61,214 bases of DNA from a virus. Below are positions 50,276 to 58,595 of the stretch, in pieces. The DNA lies in IMG/VR virus record IMGVR_UViG_3300049733_000144, positions 1-61,214 of that record. The stretch is one strand, 5' to 3'. A model generated the notes under the pieces. The model had not been told where the DNA came from and searched no databases. It saw only the letters and a list, made by a program, of their open reading frames with translations. Both the position numbers and the translations under genes were made by a program. Position 1 is the first letter of the stretch. Each line of letters opens with the position of its first letter.

Positions 50276-50956
50276 TCAGTGACGCCAGTGCTTCTTGATC
50301 CAGTTGAGATGCTTGAACTGCTTCGGGTCGCGCCAACCTGGAAACACAACCATGCGGGCGTCATCGGGAAGTACATTAGATTGCGGCCATCCAGGTTTCT
50401 GAAACGCGTAAATGCCAGAAGGAGAACCGACTTGCCAACCGATCGCGTTCGGTAATTTGTAAGCCAACCAACCTTGATCGTCGGGAAATTCGAAGTAAGG
50501 TATTTTGCGAGCGGCTTCCAGAGAAAAATCTTTCCACACATCTGGGCGGTAACCGGCGCGAAACATCCACACGCTGCCATTATACGGACATGGATTGACT
50601 GAATTCGCTCCTCTCAAAATCATAAAAGGTTCAGGCCGATAAAACAACGCGTCGAGTGATCCAGTGATCACCACATCAAGATCGATGCATACTATGCGAT
50701 CGCCAGAACAAGCGCCGATGTCAGACTGAATTTCTGGATCGAACAATCTCAGCCTAGCGAAACATCCCTTCACCTTCAATAAATCGAGATTACGAATCGG
50801 ACGATATTCCGTGTCTGACAATCCATGCTTGCTGTCGCTGAACACGGTGAAATAATGCTCGTCCTGAAGATGACGATCAAGGCCCGCGCGCAATTTTCTC
50901 ACGTCATCGAGCGAATACTTATTGCCCCATTTCCAGGTCGTGATCAGCAGCGCCAT
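50276..50956 (-). CDS. Glycosyltransferase (GT-A, DxD)
   Basis: 226 residues from ATG 50956 (TGATG overlap with the previous stop). MALLITTWKWGNKYSLDDVR, then RIVCIDLDVVITGSLDALFY (DLD motif for metal-sugar binding), PYNGSVWMFRAGYRPDVWKD and WPQSNVLPDDARMVVFPGWR. Family 8-like/DUF-type transferases of phages and capsule loci look like this. Confidence 0.78.
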   Translation of the reverse strand: MALLITTWKWGNKYSLDDVRKLRAGLDRHLQDEHYFTVFSDSKHGLSDTEYRPIRNLDLLKVKGCFARLRLFDPEIQSDIGACSGDRIVCIDLDVVITGSLDALFYRPEPFMILRGANSVNPCPYNGSVWMFRAGYRPDVWKDFSLEAARKIPYFEFPDDQGWLAYKLPNAIGWQVGSPSGIYAFQKPGWPQSNVLPDDARMVVFPGWRDPKQFKHLNWIKKHWRH

Positions 50957-51522
50957 CAGCGCGCCCAGATCGCAGCAACACCGAGTTGCTGCGATATGTA
51001 ACTGGTATGAATGCGCTTGAGGCCGCATTCCTTCATGTCGGCATCGACGCGCTTCATCTCGTCCTCGTTTTCTTGCAACTTTTCCGAAGTCGCGCGCCAA
51101 GCAAAATAACTGGTAGTGCGCCGGCCGATGTCCTGCATAAGAGCGCTGAGATCACCAGGTGTCATGACGCGTTTCAATTTGTGAAACGTAGCTAGCATGA
51201 CAATTATGTCATATTTGCTGTCGCCGAATTTGCCGAGCGCACCGCGCTTCGTGAGGTCAACGACCTCGAATCGGCTTTCGCAGTTGCGCAAGTCCATGAA
51301 CAGGTGGCGCGCCACCTCAATGCCATTTTCATAGTTATCGCAGCCGTGACAAGCCACCGCACCATTATTCGCGAACTCGAAAGCGACCAGGCCACGATTA
51401 CAGCCGATATCCATGATGCGGGCGCCGCGGGAGCGCAGCAACAAATCGCTAATCCCGTCCATACGAAGGTCATGGTAACCCACGACGCGCCGCATCATTT
51501 TTTCTTCAGGAGTGACGGCCAT
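50956..51522 (-). CDS. SAM-dependent methyltransferase, paralogue B
   Basis: 188 residues. IMDIGCNRGLVAFEFANNGA, then CHGCDNYENGIEVARHLFMD and LATFHKLKRVMTPGDLSALM align motif by motif with paralogue A (49212-49724). Divergent enough to act on a different acceptor. Overlaps the next gene by 17 nt. Confidence 0.77.
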   Translation of the reverse strand: MAVTPEEKMMRRVVGYHDLRMDGISDLLLRSRGARIMDIGCNRGLVAFEFANNGAVACHGCDNYENGIEVARHLFMDLRNCESRFEVVDLTKRGALGKFGDSKYDIIVMLATFHKLKRVMTPGDLSALMQDIGRRTTSYFAWRATSEKLQENEDEMKRVDADMKECGLKRIHTSYISQQLGVAAIWAR

Positions 51523-52327
51523 TACGCAAATGTTCGAGTGCGGCTGTCACCACCTCATCGACGCTGATCGCCTTCATGGCTGCTATGCAATGCTCGCAAT
51601 ACCGAAACGAACCACAGGCGAATTCGGCGCCACCAGTGAGATTGGTATGGCTATCATAACCTGTGACGGCGGGCGGAACGAAACCGCCGAACAGCACAAC
51701 GGCAGGAATATTCATGGCGGCGGCGCCGTGATGCATGCCGCCTTCGGCTCCGATATAGAGCAGCGAGTTGCCAAGCGCGCTGATTGCCTGCCGGAACGAT
51801 TTTGTCACCACCTGGCGCGCGCCGGGAATATTGTGCCTCGTTGTCATGTGGCTGAACTGCATGATCGAATAGCCTTCAATCATCAACAGTCTGGCGACGT
51901 CGTCATAGCGTTCGACCGGCCATTGCTTATTTGGCGCACAAGTTTTGAAAGACGGTACCGATGGCTCGATCACCACGTGACCAGCAGCTATCGCGCCGAA
52001 GTGCTGCTCGCTCGGAAGCAGAAACACTTCACCAGGCGTCGCGCGAAAATCATAGTTCCAGTGCCAGTTGGTCGGCCCTTGCCTGTTGTAGAGCCGATGA
52101 CCCTTGTAGTGCGGTATCCATTCCAGGTCGAAGCGCCGCCGCTCCTCCGGACGCGCTACGTTTGGGTTGCCACGGAAAATGACATCGGAATACTGATCCC
52201 AGATGATCTTCCGGCCATCACCGAACGCGATCTTCTTGCCGCGCGCGATTGCGCCGCGCGCCATGCCAGAAGCCATCAAGTTGTCCCCGATACCTATGAC
52301 GCCCACTCGCAATGCGCGGCGCGCCAC
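51506..52327 (-). CDS. Glycosyltransferase family 9-like (heptosyltransferase-like)
   Basis: 273 residues. VGVIGIGDNLMASGMARGAI (N-terminal GT-B start), then NKQWPVERYDDVARLLMIEG, then LLYIGAEGGMHHGAAAMNIP and VVLFGGFVPPAVTGYDSHTN, the ExGxxH loop of ADP-heptose transferases. Suggests transfer of a heptose-like or other nucleotide-activated sugar; Cys-containing C-terminus (FACGSFRYCEHC). Confidence 0.76.
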   Translation of the reverse strand: MARRALRVGVIGIGDNLMASGMARGAIARGKKIAFGDGRKIIWDQYSDVIFRGNPNVARPEERRRFDLEWIPHYKGHRLYNRQGPTNWHWNYDFRATPGEVFLLPSEQHFGAIAAGHVVIEPSVPSFKTCAPNKQWPVERYDDVARLLMIEGYSIMQFSHMTTRHNIPGARQVVTKSFRQAISALGNSLLYIGAEGGMHHGAAAMNIPAVVLFGGFVPPAVTGYDSHTNLTGGAEFACGSFRYCEHCIAAMKAISVDEVVTAALEHLRNGRHS

Positions 52328-53055
52328 TCGTCGGCGTAAGGCACGTGCTCATAGCCGTGCATCCACGGGCCTCCGTTCGTGAAATGCACGAGCTTCGGAT
52401 CGACGCTGCCGTTGTATTCTCCAACCAAATGATTCCACGCTATGTCCAACTCACCAATCTCATCATCGTCGAGCCAGCAAAAGCGATGCAGGTCGCGGCC
52501 CGGCAACGAGTTGACGAGTTCAGGTATGAGCGCCTTGTTGGCCGGATGATCGCAGTTGAAAAAGCAAACGCTCGACCAGTTCTTGCGGCCATATGAACTT
52601 TGGATTTGGCCATCCATCTTGCGCTCGTGCTTCGGATCGTAATTGTGCTTCACCACCAGTACGGCGTATTGCGATTGCGTGGCGGCGTACTCGAACAAGC
52701 GCGTCAAGTTGGCGCGGATCAACACGTCGCAATCCATGAACAGTGCCCAGCCCTCGCGCGCCAGGTGCGGAACTAAAAATCGACTGATGGCAAACTCGGT
52801 TGCCATGGTAAATTGCGAGATGGTATCCCACAACAGAGGTTCGCTGCTGTACCACGGGGTTCCGTCGGCTCCTTTCCACGTGCCGACTCTGATCTCTGTC
52901 GGACGGGTGTAGAGGCCTTTCTTGCGCAGCTCATCGAGCACCAGGCCGCGAATTGGTATCGGCGCAGTGAGGTGCTTGCGAGCCGAAGCCCGCGCCACCG
53001 CGAAAGCCGCGCTCTCCCGTGGATCGAAACCAATCCAGATCGATGGCTGATGCAT
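52294..53055 (-). CDS. Glycosyltransferase (GT-A, DxD)
   Basis: 253 residues from ATG 53055. SIWIGFDPRESAAFAVARAS is the start of phage/bacterial family-8-like transferases; GWALFMDCDVLIRANLTRLF carries the DCD metal motif; HRFCWLDDDEIGELDIAWNH and VHFTNGGPWMHGYE complete it. Likely membrane-independent sugar transfer to an intracellular acceptor. Confidence 0.78.
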   Translation of the reverse strand: MHQPSIWIGFDPRESAAFAVARASARKHLTAPIPIRGLVLDELRKKGLYTRPTEIRVGTWKGADGTPWYSSEPLLWDTISQFTMATEFAISRFLVPHLAREGWALFMDCDVLIRANLTRLFEYAATQSQYAVLVVKHNYDPKHERKMDGQIQSSYGRKNWSSVCFFNCDHPANKALIPELVNSLPGRDLHRFCWLDDDEIGELDIAWNHLVGEYNGSVDPKLVHFTNGGPWMHGYEHVPYADEWRAAHCEWAS

Positions 53056-53705
53056 CAAGCCGCTATCCCGATGTCGCACAGTCCGCCGAAGCGAAAGCAC
53101 TTGAGTTCTGAGCCACGCGACGCGTTGATGATGTCGAAACCAAGATCGCGGGCTCTCCCTGAAGCCTCATTCATAGCTTTTTGCCAGTCGCGAAAATTCA
53201 GCAGCATCGGATTGGACATGCCCTTGGCGTTGTTGCGACCGTACCAGTGAACGCCGCCTCGGTCGTGGAAGTCAAACCCGATGAGCAAGATCGGATTGGC
53301 GCCGAACTGCATGGCGAGATTGAGCGCCTGAAAACCTGAATTCTTGCCACTGCCGATGCGAAGCGGCCGATCGAGCAAGAAGCGGTGCTGCTTGGTGTCG
53401 ATGTCGACCTTGTGGATGTCCTTGAATTTACTCGTTGCCTTGTCGCCGTACGCCAACTTGATTCCTTTGAAATCAACGAGGCCGTTGCGCGACAACCACC
53501 ACGCGTCGTCGCAGCCGTAAACCACGTCGGCGAACGGCGCCTTGTCAACGTTCGTCTTGATGGCGAGAACTTTGACAGCGTCCCGCAGGCGTTCGACTGG
53601 AAAATTTCCTGTCGACGGTCCCGACGCGACGATCGCCGCGGGATGGCCGCGCCAATCCGGCCACCACGCAAACGTCTGCGGCCCGATCGAGGCAGCCAGA
53701 TTCAA
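53055..53705 (-). CDS. GPS-motif Rossmann protein (DUF115-related), glycan-related
   Basis: 216 residues from TTG 53705 (TTGA overlap). AAIVASGPSTGNFPVERLRD, then VVYGCDDAWWLSRNGLVDF, then GSGKNSGFQALNLAMQFGAN and ILLIGFDFHDRGGVHWYGRN. The G-P-S loop, the GCDD and GFDF stretches match proteins related to DUF115 and GT42/GT29-like folds. First gene of the glycan block in transcription order; pairs with the other GPS protein at 44642. Confidence 0.65.
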   Translation of the reverse strand: MNLAASIGPQTFAWWPDWRGHPAAIVASGPSTGNFPVERLRDAVKVLAIKTNVDKAPFADVVYGCDDAWWLSRNGLVDFKGIKLAYGDKATSKFKDIHKVDIDTKQHRFLLDRPLRIGSGKNSGFQALNLAMQFGANPILLIGFDFHDRGGVHWYGRNNAKGMSNPMLLNFRDWQKAMNEASGRARDLGFDIINASRGSELKCFRFGGLCDIGIAA

Positions 53706-54313
53706 GCCATGCCTCTCAGGACGCGATACTTGCGCAGCAGCGGCTCGACGCCTGTCGGCAAGCCCTGCATTTTGTCCAAATCCATCTCGCCGTCGTACCA
53801 GTACTTCACGCACAGCACGATTGCCTGCTTGATGCTCTCCGGAATCAGGCGCGTGAGATTTTCTGGCGATTCGGCCGCTGGCGCATAGCCGGCAACAAAC
53901 CGGATGCGCACCGCGTTGATGGCTTCCAGCGGCGTTGGCCATTCCGAGTCGATGTTCGGCACGACCCAGCCGGGTCCCTCCGCGCCGGCTGTGCCGGTCG
54001 ATGCGTCGACCGTGTAATCAGCTGAATCGATCGTGATCTCGTCGCCGATGCTGTCGATGTACTTGATGCTCTCGACCGACTGCAGCGGCGGCATCGGGAT
54101 CGCGATCTCGTGCTCCGGAAACTCGTCGAGCAGGAGCTCCCAGGTCTGCGTGACGATGGCGCGGCCCATGAATTCCTGCGCCAGATCGGTCGCCGCGTTG
54201 ATGTACGCTTCGAGGTCGTCGTCGCTGTCGCTGTGATCGATCCGCAATTTGGTCTTGACGTAATCGATGCTGACCGGCGGCACTGCGGGCGGGGTGATCA
54301 GAATTCTCGACAT
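53702..54313 (-). CDS. Head-tail connector protein (HK97 gp6-like)
   Basis: 203 residues. SIDYVKTKLRIDHSDSDDDL, then AYINAATDLAQEFMGRAIVT, then WELLLDEFPEHEIAIPMPPL matches the connector family (phiE125 gp8/HK97 gp6). Usual place after portal and capsid. The glycan block has been inserted between it and the remaining neck genes. Confidence 0.87.
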   Translation of the reverse strand: MSRILITPPAVPPVSIDYVKTKLRIDHSDSDDDLEAYINAATDLAQEFMGRAIVTQTWELLLDEFPEHEIAIPMPPLQSVESIKYIDSIGDEITIDSADYTVDASTGTAGAEGPGWVVPNIDSEWPTPLEAINAVRIRFVAGYAPAAESPENLTRLIPESIKQAIVLCVKYWYDGEMDLDKMQGLPTGVEPLLRKYRVLRGMA

Positions 54314-54316
54314 GGC

Positions 54317-55240
54317 TCACCACTTGCCGTCTCGGCCGGGCGGGCCGGCCGGACCCTGGGCGCCGTCCTTGCCGTCCTTGCCGTCCTTGCCGTTCCTTCC
54401 CCGCTTGACCATCAGAACCCAGTCCTTCGTCTCTGGCTTGGCCCGCGTGTCAGCCACGCACAAGAACGTTCCGCCGTCCCAGGTCGCCGTGTCGCCTCGC
54501 TTGTACTCTTCGCCGAACTTCCAGACGCCCCTGAAGCAGTCGGCGAAAGTCAATGGCTTTTCTTTCGGCCAGCGCCACTCGCCGACCAGCTTGCCGTCGC
54601 GCGTCATCCGAAGGCCGAAGTGCTCTGGCTCGCTGAACTGCTCCACGTCGCTGAATCCCAGGCCGTCCTTGCCCGGAGAACCCTGTTCTCCCGGCCGCCC
54701 GTCGGTTCCATCGCGGCCAGGTGTGCCATCGCGACCATCGCGTCCCGTCGCACCAGCGGAGCCTTGTGGGCCGTCTTGGCCGTCTTTACCGTCGAGCCCA
54801 TCCAAGCCGCGCTCTCCTTGGGGACCAGGAGCGCCGTCGCGACCGTCTTGACCAGGAGGGCCCTGCTGGCCGGTCGGTCCTGGCTGGCCGTCTTGACCGC
54901 TCAATCCCCGTTCGCCTTGCTGACCCATCAGACCTTGCGATCCGCGTTCGCCTGGCAAGCCGTCGGTCCCGTCCTGGCCATCTTCGCCCCGCTCGCCCTT
55001 TTCTCCCTGCTCGCCCTTTTCTCCGCGTTCGCCCTTTTCTCCGCGCTCTCCGGGTTCTCCCTGAGATCCATCCAGGCCGCGCTCTCCTGGATCGCCTTTG
55101 TCGCCCTTTTCGCCTTTCACCGGCGGCGCCCGTTCAAGTTCTTCGATCCTGGCGAGCAAAGGCCGCTGGGCAGAGTCGATGGCCTCGCGCAGGACGGGCA
55201 ATATCGCGTCCGCGAACGCCACGATCATTCGAGGATTCAT
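54317..55240 (-). CDS. Collagen-like virion protein
   Basis: 307 residues. Residues ~45-175 are uninterrupted Gly-x-y triplets rich in Glu, Asp, Lys, Arg, Gln and Pro (GEKGDKGDPGERGLDGSQGE), so a charged triple helix is expected. A non-repetitive domain (FSDVEQFSEPEHFGLRMTRD; WRWPKEKPLTFADCFRGVWK) follows, then short GKDGKDGKDGAQGPAGPPG. Such proteins form thin trimeric fibres. Closest structural neighbour of the glycosyltransferases. Confidence 0.85.
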   Translation of the reverse strand: MNPRMIVAFADAILPVLREAIDSAQRPLLARIEELERAPPVKGEKGDKGDPGERGLDGSQGEPGERGEKGERGEKGEQGEKGERGEDGQDGTDGLPGERGSQGLMGQQGERGLSGQDGQPGPTGQQGPPGQDGRDGAPGPQGERGLDGLDGKDGQDGPQGSAGATGRDGRDGTPGRDGTDGRPGEQGSPGKDGLGFSDVEQFSEPEHFGLRMTRDGKLVGEWRWPKEKPLTFADCFRGVWKFGEEYKRGDTATWDGGTFLCVADTRAKPETKDWVLMVKRGRNGKDGKDGKDGAQGPAGPPGRDGKW

Positions 55241-55259
55241 CGGATGCGTCCTTGCCGGC

Positions 55260-56675
55260 TCAGGTTGTCATCAAGAGCTGCCCGCGAACCATCCCTGCGA
55301 AGACCTTCGCCGCGGCTTCGACTTCGGCGTCGTCTTCTTCTTCTGTATTTTGTTGTTGTTCTGAATCGGCCGGTTCCTCGGCGGCTGGACTCGGCGCTGT
55401 CGCGAATGGATTTTCCTGACTGTCGCGCTTGTCGAGCGCCGCCAGGCTGTAATTTTGCTGCTGCAGGTACGGAGTGTCGCCGCCTTTGACTGGCTTGAGA
55501 TCGAATTTCTTTCGCGCCTCGTTAGGAGCAATGATACCGGCCCTGACTCCGTCGCCGGCAGTTTTCACTTTGGTCGGGGTGTCCATTCGCAGCAAATCAT
55601 CGAGATCAAACTCAGTGCCATATGTTTTGCCGACTATCGTCGTCAGACCAAGTCCCTCGTCTAGGCACAATTCAAGCGCTTCGATCATGCCTTGCAGGCA
55701 CTGAGTGTAATACTGAATTTGCAGAGCTTCGATGTTGTTGTACGTCGGCATGTCGCCTATGCCGATCATGTACGGAGGCACGTGAAAACAAGTGCAAACG
55801 GTTTCGGACGTCCATTTCAACTGATCAACGAGTTGACTGTCGACGGCGTTGACCGTCATCGACTCGTACTTGAGCCCGTCGCCGAGCACGGCGACTTTGC
55901 CGACTTTGTCTCCGCTGTAATTTTCTTCCCAGTATCTCTTCAGTCGCTCGGCGGTTTCCTCAGGAATGTTCGCTGGAGCGGTCAAGATGCCACCGGGTTG
56001 AGATCCGTTGGCAAAAAATTTCATCGAGTTGCCCTGGATGTTCAGACCTTGCAGAGCCGCGAGTGCGCAGGCGCTGATTGGACTGACGCCGCACAGCGGG
56101 TGGTAAAGCGGGCACATCACGTCGTGAATGATCTCTGACGCCGGCACCTCTATGCTTTCAAACTCTTGACCGGACAAATAGTCGCGCCCGATGGAATAAT
56201 ACACGGAACCATCCGGCGACGTGAGCACGCGCGTGCGACACGGATCCAAGACATACATACGAACGACAATGCCGCGCAAGTCGCGTTCCAGCAGCACATA
56301 GGTGTTGCCGTGCAGCAATTTCGAGACGATCCACTGCTGAAAAAATTGAAACCTGTTCTGATAGCGATTCGGCTTGCGAAGCACGGGACTGAACGCGTTC
56401 GAATAAATCTCGCTCCAGATGCCGTTGTCGTCCTGCTCGACGAGCTTGCAGCGCAATTTGGCGACATCGGACGCGATCAGCGTGACGCAGGCGTAGATCG
56501 CGTGGAAGCGCGTCAGGCCAGGCGCGCGCTCCTCCATGTTCTGCTGCCACGCGCCGGTGAACGGCTCGCGCACGGGTGGCCAGTACCAGCCAGGATAAGG
56601 TCCACCGACAACGTTGAGCGGCTGGGTCGGCACGGCCTTGCTGGCGCGCGTTATGTCGAATCCAAACAAGCGCAC
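55260..56675 (-). CDS. Portal protein (HK97 family)
   Basis: 471 residues from GTG 56675. RFHAIYACVTLIASDVAKLR, then WIVSKLLHGNTYVLLERDLR, then VSPISACALAALQGLNIQGN, FHVPPYMIGIGDMPTYNNIE and GIIAPNEARKKFDLKPVKGG are the standard HK97 portal blocks. Acidic C-terminal tail (EEEDDAEVEAAAKV). Forms the dodecameric DNA gate. Confidence 0.92.
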   Translation of the reverse strand: MRLFGFDITRASKAVPTQPLNVVGGPYPGWYWPPVREPFTGAWQQNMEERAPGLTRFHAIYACVTLIASDVAKLRCKLVEQDDNGIWSEIYSNAFSPVLRKPNRYQNRFQFFQQWIVSKLLHGNTYVLLERDLRGIVVRMYVLDPCRTRVLTSPDGSVYYSIGRDYLSGQEFESIEVPASEIIHDVMCPLYHPLCGVSPISACALAALQGLNIQGNSMKFFANGSQPGGILTAPANIPEETAERLKRYWEENYSGDKVGKVAVLGDGLKYESMTVNAVDSQLVDQLKWTSETVCTCFHVPPYMIGIGDMPTYNNIEALQIQYYTQCLQGMIEALELCLDEGLGLTTIVGKTYGTEFDLDDLLRMDTPTKVKTAGDGVRAGIIAPNEARKKFDLKPVKGGDTPYLQQQNYSLAALDKRDSQENPFATAPSPAAEEPADSEQQQNTEEEDDAEVEAAAKVFAGMVRGQLLMTT

Positions 56676-56680
56676 GCGGG

Positions 56681-56926
56681 TCAGTCCTCAGCTTTCATGT
56701 CGCGACGGCGATACTGATGCCGACGGACTGTCTCGGCGAGCGTGGCTCTTTCTTCTGGCGACGGCTCTTTCTTCGGAGGCGGCTGCGGCGCTGGCTTGTC
56801 GCGTTTTGGCTTGGTGATGCGCGCGAACAGCTTGGCTTCGGTCGGCGTGACATCGATCTCGTCGCCCTGGCCGTAGTACACGCCGCGATGCTTGAGGCGC
56901 TTCTTGCTGGTGACCACGACTTTCAT
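56681..56926 (-). CDS. Small basic protein near portal
   Basis: 81 residues. MKVVVTSKKRLKHRGVYYGQ, then TPTEAKLFARITKPKRDKPA and a Pro/Lys-rich tail. Similar small proteins (DUF7210-like) lie by portal and capsid genes in many phages. Function unknown. Confidence 0.65.
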   Translation of the reverse strand: MKVVVTSKKRLKHRGVYYGQGDEIDVTPTEAKLFARITKPKRDKPAPQPPPKKEPSPEERATLAETVRRHQYRRRDMKAED

Positions 56927-57132
56927 GGGAAAGGCTCCTCCGAGATTTTTGCCTCGCGTTCGAGATAAAACACCTCATAACGTGACCTCTGATACACGCC
57001 CTCGACCACGGCAACCGTAATCAGACGCCAGCCATCAACCGCGAAATCATTCAACACGTTGTCGGCCGAATGATAAGCGGCACCATACTCGTGCTCGCGG
57101 TAGAACGACTTGTATTCTTTGAGCGTCGACAT
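56923..57132 (-). CDS. DUF4177-like small protein
   Basis: 69 residues. LKEYKSFYREHEYGAAYHSA, then LNDFAVDGWRLITVAVVEG and RSRYEVFYLEREA match the beta-beta-alpha-beta pattern of DUF4177 (..LN..G.eGW.lv..). Role in phage unknown. Confidence 0.68.
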   Translation of the reverse strand: MSTLKEYKSFYREHEYGAAYHSADNVLNDFAVDGWRLITVAVVEGVYQRSRYEVFYLEREAKISEEPFP

Positions 57133-57150
57133 GTCACAGCACTCGTCTTA

Positions 57151-57186
57151 GAAAAAGTGGACAGCAGCGGGCTCACCGCTGTCCAC
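57151..57186 (-). terminator. Leftward rho-independent terminator after the capsid gene
   Basis: On the minus strand GTGGACAGC (57186-57178) pairs with GCTGTCCAC (57165-57157) in a 9-bp stem with a 12-nt loop, followed by TTTTTC (57156-57151). It sits 9 nt past the capsid stop, inside the late operon. Partial termination here would raise capsid mRNA over downstream genes; an antiterminator such as the NusG-like protein would modulate it (inference). Confidence 0.8.
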
Positions 57187-57194
57187 CTTCCGCA

Positions 57195-58595
57195 CTACTC
57201 GGCATATTTCGCGTTCTGGATGTAGCCGACCGCGTTGTCGCGGGCCTTCTTCCAGGTGATCCAGCGCTCGCCCTTGACCGCGACCATGTTGTGCTGCCAC
57301 AAGCTGACGAGTACAGTAGACGCGGTGGCCGGCGAATCTGGCGCCGAATCCATCTGCAGCGACGCTTCGCGCGAAACATCGATGCTGACCGTGCCGTCGT
57401 CGGCCAGCATGATCTGGTTGGCGATGGCGAAGATCAGCGGATAGCCGTCCGTCGGGCTGCCGCCGGTGGCCGGGATGTTCTCCGATGCCACCACGGGGAA
57501 ACCGTAGAACGAGCCGCCGCGCGGCGTCACTCCGGGGAACTCCGGATTACCCAGCGTGTTAACCATCATGGAGATCGCGATGGCCTGCTGCTCGGTCATG
57601 ATCCAGTGACCGGTCGACGTGGACAGGTTGTTGGACGCGATGGTCGAGAACAAAGTCTTGACGTCGGTGCGAAGCGCCGCGGCGGTCGTGCCGGTAGCGG
57701 TAACTGCCGAAACGCCGTTGGTGATCGACGCCGGGCTGACGCCGCTCTCTTCGGCCTTGGTCGGATCGATGAAATCGCGGTCCATTTTCTCCGTGATCTC
57801 GTTGACCAAGTTGTTGCGGATCAGGCCCTCGGCCGCCGGGTTGCTCAGCCGCCAGAGCTCCTCGGTCAGCGGCACGATGCCGGCGATCTTGTGGTGCTCC
57901 ATCGTGACAGTGTCGAACGCAAGCTGGCTGACAGGCTTGACTTTGCCTTCTCCGACCCAGTTCACGGTCGCGCCGCCGGTCTGCCGCGGAACTTTGACCT
58001 TGAACGGGACGCGGAGGAGCCCAGAGATGCGGCCGATGATCGACTGCGCGAACAGCAGCTCGATCAGCGCGTTCTGCATGTTCTGGTACACGACCAGCGG
58101 TCCGGCCCACGTCGAGTCAGTCGTGGTGCCCGGGTTCTGAGCCGCGCGAAGCTGAGTGACGAGCTCGATTTCAGGACAGTGCGGATACAGGAACCGAGCC
58201 TGCTCGCTGGCGGAGATGCCCTCGAGGCGAGCTCCGAACTTGGCGAGCGCGAGCCGGAACAGTCCGAGGCTCATGTCCATCGGCGGCCGTGCGGAGATGA
58301 CGCGGTTGTCGCCGTTGGATTTGCCGGAGCGCGCGTCGGAAGCCTTCTGAGCGTCGTCGACGCGACCGATCGCGATGGCTTGCTTCTTGTTGTGCTCTTC
58401 CTGGCGCCGCAGCCGCACCAGGTGCTCGTCGATCTTCTTGACATCCAGCTCGAGCGCGTCGTATTCCTGCGACTGCTCGTCGTCCAGGGTCACCTGCTCT
58501 TCGGCAGCCTTGTTCATCAGCGCGGCCATGCGCTCGGACTTCGCCAGTCGCGTGGCCTCGTAAGCCGAGATCTGCTCGGCGATCGTCTGTTTCAT
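57195..58595 (-). CDS. Major capsid protein from internal start (proposed)
   Basis: 466 residues if translation starts at ATG 58595 within the fusion (MKQTIAEQISAYEATRLAKS). This N-terminus looks like the typical start of a separate HK97-type capsid protein, and AAGAAAGG lies about 8 nt upstream. It would supply hundreds of capsid subunits with only some carrying the protease, as needed for prohead maturation. Nested starts of this sort are known from lambda C/Nu3. Confidence 0.55.
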   Translation of the reverse strand: MKQTIAEQISAYEATRLAKSERMAALMNKAAEEQVTLDDEQSQEYDALELDVKKIDEHLVRLRRQEEHNKKQAIAIGRVDDAQKASDARSGKSNGDNRVISARPPMDMSLGLFRLALAKFGARLEGISASEQARFLYPHCPEIELVTQLRAAQNPGTTTDSTWAGPLVVYQNMQNALIELLFAQSIIGRISGLLRVPFKVKVPRQTGGATVNWVGEGKVKPVSQLAFDTVTMEHHKIAGIVPLTEELWRLSNPAAEGLIRNNLVNEITEKMDRDFIDPTKAEESGVSPASITNGVSAVTATGTTAAALRTDVKTLFSTIASNNLSTSTGHWIMTEQQAIAISMMVNTLGNPEFPGVTPRGGSFYGFPVVASENIPATGGSPTDGYPLIFAIANQIMLADDGTVSIDVSREASLQMDSAPDSPATASTVLVSLWQHNMVAVKGERWITWKKARDNAVGYIQNAKYAE

